From Acheta domesticus (taxonomy: Eukaryota; Arthropoda; Insecta; Orthoptera; Gryllidae): DNA of 64,000 nucleotides. The DNA lies in contig JAHLJT010004567.1 of the NCBI GenBank assembly GCA_031308135.1, positions 38,328,389 to 38,392,388 on the forward strand, given 5' to 3'. The notes below the pieces were generated by a model. That model saw only the letters and a program-made list of their open reading frames with translations. It made no database searches and was not told the DNA's origin. Made by a program: the position numbers and the translations under genes. Below, in pieces: positions 8,678 through 17,183 of the stretch; the first letter of the stretch is position 1; each line of letters starts with the position of its first letter.

Positions 8678-11064
8678 CCCAAAGCCATACGTAGAGATCT
8701 ATAAATTCCATTTAATAATCTTTTCATGGTTCTGTGCCATCTTTCTACACTATTGCTCTGAGGATGATATGGTGAACTATGAATTATTTTAATTCCTAAA
8801 TCCTCTAAAAATTGTACCGTCAATTCGCTTACGAATGATGTACCCAAATCGCTTTGAATTTCTTCAGGAAATCCTATCCTACTGAATAAATCCAATAAAG
8901 TTTTTACAATTGTTTTGGATTTTATGTCGGGAACTGGTATAGCCTCAGGAAATTTCGTTGCAACACATACTGATGTCAGAATATACTTATTTCCAGTCGT
9001 AGTAATGTTATAGGGCCCGCAAGTATCTATGCAAATGCGTTTAAAAACTTCACCAATAGTTGGAACAAGATGGAGCTTACTCCGTCTTTTGTCTCCTCCG
9101 TAGCCTATTCTTTGACACGTATCACATGTTTTGACATAATTTTCTATGTCTTTGTAGCATCCCGGCCAAAAAAAATATTGATTTAAATTGCGTTTAGTTT
9201 TGGTCACACCTACATGAGCTCCTAAAATTTCATGAGCTAGTTTCATTAAATTTTCTCTCATGGATTTAGGTATTACAATTAATGATCTAACCTGTTTTCC
9301 CATATTAGGATTTTCAAATACTAATAAATCTTGTTTCATTTTAAAGAATTTGTGTTTCGATTGATTCAAATTAACTTTTATTTCACGTAAATCTAAATCT
9401 TTCTCCTGTTCTTCTATCATAGATTTATGATCTACTTCAAGCAAACTTTCTATTTTCTGCATTTCAGAATCTGATATAAACTGATCATCGTTATTGTCAT
9501 CAATTACCGCATTTTGTAAAACATATTCTTCCGCTAATTCACCTTCGCTTTCATCTAAATTGTCTTTAGTAACATTTTCCTGTTTGGTCATGTTTCTAGT
9601 TTGTACTTCTCTTAGTATATAAGTATCAAATTTCATATTAACTAATTTGGCAGTTTGATTACCTAATAAATATTTATTGGAGTCAAAATTATTTGATACT
9701 ACCGCCGCTTTAGTAAATAAAACTCCAAAAGATCCTTCCAGTTTGATTTCCGCAATCGGAAGACAAACTAAATGTTCCATTATCGGTGTTTGTACCCATA
9801 TGTTTTCGCCAGTATAACATTCTTGAGAGACGTACTTCCTAGGAACTAAGTCAATGTCTGATCCCGTGTCTCTTAATATATTAATATCGTAATCATTGGC
9901 TTTTCCTTTAAATGAATAAGGATTTATTTCACTAATTCCCTGATCATTTTGTGATGATTCTATGCATGCTAATTGTTTTGGTTTAACATTATTTAATTCT
10001 GGGCAGTGAGGCTTAATATGTCCAAAACCTTTACAATAATAGCATTGGATGTCTTTTCGCTTTTCGAAATCTTCAGTTTTAACTTTACCTTCTTTGTGCA
10101 CGTAAACCTTTTTATCTGAACTGTCTACAATTTTTTTACTGTCTTTCTCTCTATTACTACGCCTATTAAACTGTTCTTTCAAATATACATCGCAAGTTTT
10201 TAACTTAAAATTATTTCTAACTTGGTCAAAGTTTTCCAAAGCCTTCACTATATCTTTAGCTTCTTTAAATGTAACCCATTCCTTAATCATTTGTTCTTTG
10301 ACAATAATAGGAACACACCTCTTGATTTGTTCCGTGACTAGAAGATCTTTTAAGTTATCTAAAGAATTTATCCCTAATCCTTCAGTCCAGCCATATAAAT
10401 TAACTTTTAAAATATACGCTAAATCTGCCCATGATTTATCCGGAGTTTTACGTACTGAATAAAATTGTTGTCTTAGTTTTTCAGGGGTTGATTTGAATTT
10501 CTCTTTCAACAACTGAACTACCTGATCGTAATTTATATCATCTTTCTGCTCACGAATTAAATATTCTGCTTCTGCTAATGGCAATAGAGACATTAAATAT
10601 CGTCCCCAATGTTTACGATCTAAATTTTCTGCCTTTGCAAATATTTCAAAAGTTTTTATATACAATTCAATATTGTGACTTTCTGGTTCAAAAGCTTTTA
10701 AATTTCGCATTAAATTAAGTTTAATATTCTTAACATGCTCTGTTTCAGATTCTAGAAACACCTCATTTTGAATTCGTCCATTGGATGCTTTAGCTTGTAT
10801 CTTAGCTAATTCTACTTCTTTATTTGCATTAATTTTAGCCAATTCTACCTCTTTTTCTTTTGCTGCTATTCTTAACATTTCCTCTTTTTCTTTTGCTGCT
10901 ATTCTTAACATTTCCTCTTTTTCAGCAAATATAAAATTATTATACCATTCCTCTTCATAATCTTCATGGCTTTTTATTGCCAATTCTAGCCTACGCATAG
11001 TGAGACTTTCAAAATTTTCAATGCCCAAAGCAATAGCCGCTTTCATTAAAATTTCCTTCGACAT
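8674..11064 (-). CDS. gypsy Gag-protease-integrase polyprotein (truncated at integrase C-terminus)
   Basis: 796 codons without a stop. Residues about 45-95 are charged and helical, with a duplicated EEMLRIAAKEK unit, a likely coiled coil. A capsid-like helical region follows (about 120-290). A CCHC knuckle CYYCKGFGHIKPHC lies near 340, and the aspartic protease motif DTGSD near 400. Integrase has the HHCC zinc site (H, H, then CDTCQ, about 610-650) and the DDE core: ICIDTCGPY, SDLGTSFVS and a Glu in HPQSNSVERWHR. The protein stops 14 residues after the core because of a deletion. Gag packages the RNA, protease matures the polyprotein and integrase joins cDNA to the target. All three core domains look intact although the downstream RT is broken. 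Confidence 0.88.
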   Translation of the reverse strand: MSKEILMKAAIALGIENFESLTMRRLELAIKSHEDYEEEWYNNFIFAEKEEMLRIAAKEKEEMLRIAAKEKEVELAKINANKEVELAKIQAKASNGRIQNEVFLESETEHVKNIKLNLMRNLKAFEPESHNIELYIKTFEIFAKAENLDRKHWGRYLMSLLPLAEAEYLIREQKDDINYDQVVQLLKEKFKSTPEKLRQQFYSVRKTPDKSWADLAYILKVNLYGWTEGLGINSLDNLKDLLVTEQIKRCVPIIVKEQMIKEWVTFKEAKDIVKALENFDQVRNNFKLKTCDVYLKEQFNRRSNREKDSKKIVDSSDKKVYVHKEGKVKTEDFEKRKDIQCYYCKGFGHIKPHCPELNNVKPKQLACIESSQNDQGISEINPYSFKGKANDYDINILRDTGSDIDLVPRKYVSQECYTGENIWVQTPIMEHLVCLPIAEIKLEGSFGVLFTKAAVVSNNFDSNKYLLGNQTAKLVNMKFDTYILREVQTRNMTKQENVTKDNLDESEGELAEEYVLQNAVIDDNNDDQFISDSEMQKIESLLEVDHKSMIEEQEKDLDLREIKVNLNQSKHKFFKMKQDLLVFENPNMGKQVRSLIVIPKSMRENLMKLAHEILGAHVGVTKTKRNLNQYFFWPGCYKDIENYVKTCDTCQRIGYGGDKRRSKLHLVPTIGEVFKRICIDTCGPYNITTTGNKYILTSVCVATKFPEAIPVPDIKSKTIVKTLLDLFSRIGFPEEIQSDLGTSFVSELTVQFLEDLGIKIIHSSPYHPQSNSVERWHRTMKRLLNGIYRSLRMALG

Positions 11065-11215
11065 CTTTGGTTTATTTAATAAGATAATAATCTTTCTTTG
11101 AATATATTTAAAAACTTTACCCTTGCCAGATTAAAATTTTGAAATCTGCTGACTTACCTTTTTTTTAAGCTTCAAACTTCCTGACAATTTTCACAATTTT
11201 ATAAATCTTGCAATT

Positions 11216-11315
11216 AGGTCTTCAATAACAAGTCTTTTAAGTCTCTGTTTCTGTTTGCCGCACGAAGGTCTTCAATAACAAGTCTTTTAAGTCTCTGTTT
11301 CTGTTTGCCGCACGA
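11216..11315 (-). repeat. 2 x 50-bp tandem duplication in the LTR-element leader
   Basis: Two identical 50-bp units starting AGGTCTTCAATAACAAGTC (11216-11265 and 11266-11315) lie between the 5' LTR and the gag start. Being identical, they are a recent duplication or a feature of the family leader. Confidence 0.95.
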
Positions 11316-11424
11316 CACCACACAGCACACCGATAAAATGTTCTGGATTCGTATCACAAATTTCTTCTTCAAATAAAAGTCAAGTTCATCTCATATGCCG
11401 TTATACTAGGCACGTTCCGCCGCT

Positions 11425-11446
11425 GCCACCAATTTTACCACCTGAC
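11425..11446 (-). promoter_or_regulatory. candidate primer-binding site
   Basis: On the minus strand the bases after the 5' LTR (which ends CGCTACA) read GTCAGGTGGTAAAATTGGTGG. A TGG trinucleotide, expected to pair with a tRNA CCA end, occurs 5 nt in and again further on. The primer tRNA cannot be named by eye. Confidence 0.35.
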
Positions 11447-11784
11447 TGTAGCGTCGCAATCGTCAACGACGCCAAGTTAGATGAGCTCCGTCGCAATCGT
11501 CAGCGACATCAAGTTAGTCGTGCACCAGCCGACTCTTATGGAATAATTGCTTTTTATCAAAAACAACAATTTGATTTATTATTATCAAAATCTGCAAACT
11601 TCTAACACCATTTGCACTGAAAGAAATATTTCAAGAACTTCCTTGTGGACACGAGAATATTTTCAGGTCATTTCACTTCGACCTCTCAAAGCCTTCTGAC
11701 CATTTCTTATTTTTTTTAGCAACAACTCCTGTTGCTAGGCAGAACATCATAACCCTTGCAACCCATCATAACCACTACGTTACA
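11447..11784 (-). repeat. 5' LTR of the gypsy-like element
   Basis: 338 bp, partner of 7270-7607, begins TGTA and ends TACA on the plus strand. For the minus-strand element this is the promoter-bearing LTR. Gag starts about 380 bp downstream. Confidence 0.95.
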
Positions 11785-11788
11785 ATAT

Positions 11789-12367
11789 ACTGAAGATAGC
11801 AGGGGAGACAATAATACCATATTTGGTCAGACTTTTCAATGCATCGATCAACAATGAAAGTGTACTGGATGATTGGAAATCTGCCTTAATAGTGCCAATT
11901 TTTAAAAGTAGACAAAAATGTAAAGTGCAAAATTATAGGCCAATTAGTCTCACGTCAGTAGTCTGTAAATTGTTTGAAAAATTATTATTTAATTCGATTA
12001 GAAATCATTTGGAGCAGACAGAATGTTTTTCTCACGGGCAGCATGGCTTTAGAAGTGGCTTTTCTTGTGAAAGTCAAATTATTTCCCTTACTCAAGGCTT
12101 GTCTGAAGTAATTGAAGAGTGGATGCAATAGTTATTGATTTTGCCGAAGCGTTTGATGTAGTGCCGCATGACATATTGATATTGAAACTTATTGATGCTA
12201 AAATTGACAGTCGAGTAATCGCATAGATAAGTGAATTTCTTCGCAAAAGAAATCAGAAGTTTCGAATTGGCCAGCATTTATCGGAAAAGGGTAACATTAT
12301 TTCCGGAGTCCCTCAGGGCAGTGTCATAGGCCCACTGCTGTTTCTTATCTTTGTAAATGATTTATCG
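11789..12367 (+). pseudogene. CR1-like LINE A, segment 2 (reverse transcriptase, N-terminal part)
   Basis: The plus strand after the LTR element continues the interrupted LINE: LDDWKSALIVPIFK, then YRPISLTSVVCKLFEKLL and the HGFRSGFSCESQI block (frame 11823-12131). After a frameshift near 12125 come IDFAEAFDVVPHDIL (RT block A, where SKAFD is AEAFD) and GVPQGSVIGPLLFLIFVND (block B). An in-frame stop lies near 12224. Homology ends near 12367, where a block of repeat and LINE B begins. The missing catalytic block reappears at about 20600, showing that all three segments were one LINE. Confidence 0.8.
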
Positions 12368-12369
12368 CG

Positions 12370-12880
12370 AAATATTTATTTACGTCAAAAACAGTTAAAA
12401 ACTGTGTGTGACGAGCTATGGGGAGAAGTGAAATTTGTGCACGTTTTCATAATTCTGTGATCTCTATCCTAAACCATATTCTAGTCTAATTTTGAATATA
12501 GAAAAAAAGAGCGTTTTTTTCAAGTTTTGTTGACAAAATATTCGCTCCTGTATAATAAAATATATTTTCAAAGGTAATTTAGCTATAAATTTGTGCCCTT
12601 AACCCTCATCATGTTCTTCATGAAAGAATAATACTTTTTGCTGCGACAATATGGAAAACGATAATTTGAATAACTATATTTCCCACTGAAATTCAGGAGA
12701 AGTGCACAAATGATGAAGTTACATTTATGTCCAGAAGCAAATGAAGGGACCATCTCAGCATTCGCTCAAAGGATCAGGGAAACTGGACGAAAAACCTGAT
12801 CGAGATGGGGGCCATCGACCCAGAAGCTGTGGTACAATACTTGTTACTGGTTCTTTAGAATTATACAGTCCAAATGGTAA
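12370..12880 (-). repeat. dispersed repeat U, copy 1
   Basis: Homologous in reverse orientation to 59020-59560, and over about 220 bp to 50060-50285 inside the P-element. The shared blocks include CACACACAGTTTTTAACTG (minus strand, near 12400) and the stretch encoding ISAFAQRIRETGR on the plus strand near 12750. On the minus strand it follows the LINE B stop codon, so it may be the LINE B 3' UTR; alternatively it is a separate insertion at the LINE A/LINE B junction. Confidence 0.6.
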
Positions 12881-12952
12881 ATAATTACATTAACTATCAT
12901 TGTTAAAATTAATGTTACTTTCCTTTTGATGTTCGGTATAGTCTCGAATTGT

Positions 12953-13667
12953 TTAGAAACAGTTATTTAGCGGAAAACATTTTACTTGGGACTTAAACTT
13001 TTCTGTCGAATTTAATCGTTTTGTGTCATCTGGAAAAGTGTTGTAGAGTAATGTACATGAATTGTATGTGAATTTTTTGCAATGAGCTGTTGATACTGCC
13101 CCCTGATGAAAATGATTACTACGTCGTGTGTTATAGACATCGGCGTTTGCTGAAAATATAATCTCGCCCTTAAGTAAATCATTTTTGACAAAAACTACTT
13201 ATTCGTAAATCAGGAGACAAGGTAACGGTAAAATTCCTAGATTAATAAAGAGAGACTTACAAGAATCACGTGGGTGGGATTTGCTTATTATTCGTACAAT
13301 TCTTTTTTGTAATCTGAAAGTCTGGGAGCTATAAGATGTGTTTCCCCAGAATATTATGCCATATCTCAGGCGGGAATGAACATTAGCAAAATATACACAA
13401 CGAGCAGTATGAAGGCTGACGGAATTTGAAAGAATTCTGAACGTGTAGTATAATGCACTTAATTTTGTTTTCAATTCATTAAAGTGGACATTCCATTTGA
13501 GGTTTGACTGAATTGATAGACCTAAAAATTTTGTGACTTTAACATCAATCTATGGCACACCGTTCATTTTCAATGGAGTACAGAATTGTTTATTTGAAAT
13601 GGAAAACTGCATTGAAACAGTTTTCATTTACTATTAATTTGTTATTACTGAACCAATTTGAAACATC
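12953..13667 (-). pseudogene. LINE B, segment 3 (end of ORF2)
   Basis: On the minus strand the frame reads DVSNWFSNNKLIVNENC, then KVTKFLGLSIQSNLKWN, then the post-RT block HSRLRYGIIFWGN with RLQKRIVRIISK and LFINLGILPLPCL. It ends with TLLYNTFPDDTKRL and a stop at 12953-12955. This is the thumb and C-terminal region of a CR1/jockey-superfamily ORF2. One stop near 13599 and one frame change near 13198 break it. It joins 16912-17183 across the RTE-like insertion, the shared 12-bp ATTTGAAACATC being the target duplication. Confidence 0.8.
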
Positions 13668-14134
13668 ACCTAGGGAGTACAAGACCTTGACGTTGGTGGT
13701 GGAGCTTGTGTACCCCCGTGAACCTGAGAGCTATGCCGGCGGTAGCGTAGCTACTGGTAGGGCCTCCCTTGCCGGACAGGTCGAAAGAGAGGGGTCAGAC
13801 GAAGAAATACTCCAGAAGAGGACCTCAACGCCGGAAGAAATCACCAACATCTGAAGAGGATCGGCAAAGATCTTTAGCGAAGATGGCGTGAGGCGCCTCG
13901 AGGGGTAGATGGAACCCATAGCCGAAGTGAAGGCAACCATCTAGGGGAGAGTCCCCGACAGAAAACAAGCAGGGCAGAATGCTTGAAGTCGGCAGCCCCG
14001 ACGTCTGCCTACTTAGCTGTGGGCTGGTAACTCGCACTAAGGAATAATAATCTACTCGCAATCTTCACTGTAAGCCGGATAGTCACATACGACGACCAAC
14101 GCATGCCAAGGAAAAGAGAAAAGGAATTGCGGAA

Positions 14135-14914
14135 TTATTAAACATAGCCACATGGAACGTAAGAGGTCTGGGAATGAAAGACGTAGATAAGCTTCTAAAT
14201 GAACGGAAAATACAAATAGCTGTAATAACTGAGACTAAGAAGAAACTGAAAGGAACAAAAGAATTTGATAACTATATAATGATATATAGTGGCGTGTCAG
14301 AGGGTGTAAGAGCAAAAGCTGGAGTAGCCATACTGATTCACAAAAGACTGAAATCTAGAATAGAGAATTATACATATCTGAATGAAAGAATAATGATGAT
14401 AAGAATGAAAGTAGATAGAGGTCATCTGACGGTGATAGGGGTATATGCCCCTGAAGAGGGCAGGAAGGCAGAAACAGAAATATTATACAACCAGCTACAA
14501 AAGCAAATCGATAAGGTGAACAAGAACGATAGTCTTATAATATGCGGCGATTTTAATGCCAGAGTAGGTATTATACCTATCCCAGGAATTGTCGGAAATG
14601 AGGGCGAACAGCACTTGAATGAAAATGGAAAAGAGGTAAGAACATTTGCTTCTTCCAACAATCTAAAAATCACAAATACTTTCTTTAGAAAAGAGATATA
14701 AACAAATACATATGGTGTGCCCGAGGATGTAGATCAATAATTAATTACATATTAATAAATAATAAAATACGGGCACAGCTGAAGGATGTTCAAGCTTACA
14801 GAGGATGCGATCTACACACTGACCATTATCTAGGGATAGCAAAATTCTTACTTTGGAAAAGATGGAAAACGTCAACAAGAAAGAAATTACAATCCCCTAA
14901 AGAAGTATTCAAAG
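14135..14914 (+). pseudogene. RTE-like LINE apurinic/apyrimidinic endonuclease
   Basis: The frame starts LNIATWNVRGLG upstream of the first Met (14174). It continues with AVITETKKK (catalytic Glu), VIGVYAPEE, and IICGDFNARVG (Asp/Asn pair). A stop at 14699-14701 interrupts it; in another frame homology continues as SIINYILIN and RGCDLHTDHYLG, where TDH stands for the conserved SDH catalytic His. The domain nicks target DNA to prime reverse transcription. All catalytic residues can be found, split by frameshift. The residues resemble insect RTE-type LINE proteins. Confidence 0.85.
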
Positions 14915-16410
14915 TGCATCTTCTGCAAGAAGAGAGCATGAGAACATTGTATCAGAAGAGAATACGACACTATTTAATGGACGTTCCCACAGAGGATGAA
15001 CTCGAGAAAGAGTGGGAAAATATAAAGATTAATATAAAGAAAGCAGCCACGGAAGCACTTGGTATAAAGAAAAAGATTAGAAGCAAGAAAGGTTTAAGAA
15101 TCTGGAACAACGAAATTTCAAAAGCAATCAAAGACAAACAGGAAAAATATAAAAAGTGGCTTCAACAGAACAACGAACTAACCCGAGAAAACTATAAAAC
15201 AGCACGGAACAAAACAGAGTATATAGTCAAAGAAGCTCACCGGAAATCCTGGGATACATTCATAAGTAAAATTGAAAATGACATACATGGAAGACAAAAT
15301 GTCGCATATAAAATAATAAAACATCTGAACAAGACAGAAAGAGATACAATAAGGATTGATGTTGTGAAGAAAGAAGAGTGGATCGAACATTATAAACAAC
15401 TATGGTACGATGCACATGAAAATAATGAAATATCGGAATGTAAAGAAGGAGAAAATAACAACAGCATTAATCCAATCACAATACAAGAGCTACAAGAATC
15501 ATTAAAAGAACTAAAGAATAGAAAGGCTACTAGAACAGACAAAATCAATGCTGAACTTATAAAATATGGCGATCCACTCCTGCATTGGAGATTACAACAT
15601 TTAATGAATCAATGCTGGCAATCTAAACGGATACCTGAAGAATGGAAAACAGCTGAAGTTGTATCAATATTTAAGAAAGGAGATCGTAAAAACCCAGAGA
15701 ACTACAGAGGAATTAGCTTGCTGAATTCAACATACAAGTTATATGCCAGAATTATAAACAAAAGACTCCTAAAAATAGCAGACTTGCTAGTGGACGAAGA
15801 ACAAACTGGTTTCCGAAAAGGAAGGTCAACTACTGACAATATTTTTGTTCTACAGCAAACCATGGAGAAACGAAGAGAATTCAATCTACAAACGCATATG
15901 GCATTTATTGATTTTGTTAAAGCCTTTGATAATGTTGATAGAAGGAAACTTTGGGACATTATGAAAAACTATGGCTACCCTACTCATCTTATAGAAACAA
16001 TTAAAAGCATGTATAATAATTCAAAAATAATTATTAAGACAGATTCCATTAAATCAGAAGAAATTTTAATTAACAAAGGCGTTCGACAAGGATGTTCAAT
16101 GTCGCCGACACTTTTCAACATATATGTAAATGACATATTTCTGAGATGGAAACAAAATATTAAAACAGGAATAAAATTGACTAAGAAAAATATTTTAAAC
16201 CTTCTACTTTATGCAGATGATGCTGTCATAATCCAAGAAACTGAAAAGGATCTACAGTATGCCCTACACCACTTAAATCAGCTATGCAGCTCTTACAACT
16301 TAACCATCTCAAAAGACAAAACCAAAATATTAGCGTTTTGGGGAACGGAAGATTATCCGTTCAAAAATAATTCTAGACAATGTAAGCTTAGAACAAGGTT
16401 TAAATTTTAA
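14914..16410 (+). CDS. RTE-like LINE reverse transcriptase (long intact frame)
   Basis: 498 codons without a stop. A charged linker (residues 1-180) leads into the RT: ELKNRKATRTDKINAE, then PEEWKTAEVVSIFKKGDR and YRGISLLNSTYKL, the fingers block EEQTGFRKGRSTTDN, catalytic block A FIDFVKAFDNV, block B GVRQGCSMSP and block C LLLYADDAVII. Both catalytic aspartate sites (block A and YADD) are present. The true reading is lost near 16375, where the last 12 residues come from a shifted frame; NYLGCDTEGQKDID and the C-terminal region continue in other frames to 16880. The RT copies LINE RNA at the nicked target. The Met at 14914 is internal to the original polyprotein. Confidence 0.88.
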   Translation: MHLLQEESMRTLYQKRIRHYLMDVPTEDELEKEWENIKINIKKAATEALGIKKKIRSKKGLRIWNNEISKAIKDKQEKYKKWLQQNNELTRENYKTARNKTEYIVKEAHRKSWDTFISKIENDIHGRQNVAYKIIKHLNKTERDTIRIDVVKKEEWIEHYKQLWYDAHENNEISECKEGENNNSINPITIQELQESLKELKNRKATRTDKINAELIKYGDPLLHWRLQHLMNQCWQSKRIPEEWKTAEVVSIFKKGDRKNPENYRGISLLNSTYKLYARIINKRLLKIADLLVDEEQTGFRKGRSTTDNIFVLQQTMEKRREFNLQTHMAFIDFVKAFDNVDRRKLWDIMKNYGYPTHLIETIKSMYNNSKIIIKTDSIKSEEILINKGVRQGCSMSPTLFNIYVNDIFLRWKQNIKTGIKLTKKNILNLLLYADDAVIIQETEKDLQYALHHLNQLCSSYNLTISKDKTKILAFWGTEDYPFKNNSRQCKLRTRFKF

Positions 16411-16880
16411 TTACCTAGGATGTGACACAGAAGGACAAAAAGACATTGATAAAAATTAGCAAGATTTCAATCCATCTGTGGGACCATACACAGAACTCTT
16501 AAAAACAAGACCCGAAAAGATACCAGAATAAAATTTTACAAAACATTAGCTCTCCCGATATTGCTTTATGGCTGTGAATGCTGGGTTCTAACAGAAAAGA
16601 AAAAGCAAAATTCAGAGCTCAGAGATGAAGTTCCTTCCAAGAACAAAAGGCTACATCTTAGAAGACCAGATAAGAAATGAAGAAATCAGGAGAGAATTGA
16701 AAGTGAACAGCGCAAACAACATAATGGAATTAAACAGGAAAAAGTGGCTGCAGCAATTAGAAAAAATGGAAGAAACAAGACTGCCAAGATTAGCATATTT
16801 CTACAAACAGAGAGGGAAAAGAGATGTGGGAAGACCCACGAAAAGATGGAAAGATACAGTGGAGACGGAACAGGCGTAAG
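16411..16880 (+). pseudogene. RTE-like LINE C-terminal region, frameshifted
   Basis: After the main frame breaks, the plus strand still encodes NYLGCDTEGQKDIDKN with a stop, then a decayed thumb region. From 16625 to 16879 it is open and reads MKFLPRTKGYILEDQIRNE, ending with RGKRDVGRPTKRWKDTVE, the conserved terminal motif of this arthropod LINE group. Several stops and frame changes occur between 16440 and 16620. Confidence 0.75.
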
Positions 16881-16911
16881 CCTAACCCGTGAAGTGTAGA
16901 AGAAGAAGAAG

Positions 16912-17183
16912 ATTTGAAACATCTGATATTGTACTATTTACGGTTTCTTTATTGCAAAGAATATTTGTATCATCCGCAAAGAGAACTGTTCTTCCGTTTC
17001 GAATCTCTAAGGGCACATCGTTTACGTATAATAGGAAGAGAATAGGGCCTAAAATCGATCCTTGCGGAACTCCACGTGTAACTGGCAATGAACCGGAAAG
17101 GTGTGTACATAAAGTTCCATCATTCCAGTGAGGCATTTCTACTCTCTGAGATCGTTGTTTAAGGTATGAACATAGCCAATCTA
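16912..17183 (-). pseudogene. LINE B, segment 2 (RT blocks B and C)
   Basis: On the minus strand: [16 protein letters not shown], then [16 protein letters not shown] (RT block B), VNDVPLEI and [11 protein letters not shown], with FADD in the position of the catalytic YADD. The segment stops at 16912, where the RTE-like element is inserted, and at 17183, where the TA-flanked DNA element begins. Both neighbours of the break, GIAL (19470) and DWL (17170), form one continuous LINE sequence when the insertion is removed. Confidence 0.85.

Larger units (their letters stand above)
7266..11788 (-). mobile_element. Ty3/gypsy LTR retrotransposon with integrase upstream of RT (Gmr1-like order), internally deleted
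   Basis: The element is bounded by two 338-bp LTRs (7270-7607 and 11447-11784) that begin TGTA and end TACA, and is flanked by the 4-bp duplication ATAT (7266-7269 and 11785-11788). Three substitutions separate the LTRs, so insertion is recent. It is transcribed on the minus strand. The order visible is gag, CCHC knuckle, DTG protease, integrase, then RT and RNase H, unlike the usual gypsy order with integrase last. A deletion has joined the integrase core to the middle of RT near 8690, so the copy cannot be autonomous. It sits inside LINE A. Confidence 0.9.
13668..16911 (+). mobile_element. RTE-like LINE, nearly full length, 12-bp target duplication
   Basis: A 3244-bp element flanked by ATTTGAAACATC at 13656-13667 and 16912-16923. 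It has a GC-rich 5' leader (13668-14130), an endonuclease frame, a reverse transcriptase frame and an (AAG)-type simple tail at 16897-16911. The host sequence on both sides is LINE B ORF2, which rejoins in frame as DVSN-WFSN when the insertion and one duplication are removed, proving the boundaries. A handful of frameshifts and stops make it inactive. Confidence 0.92.
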
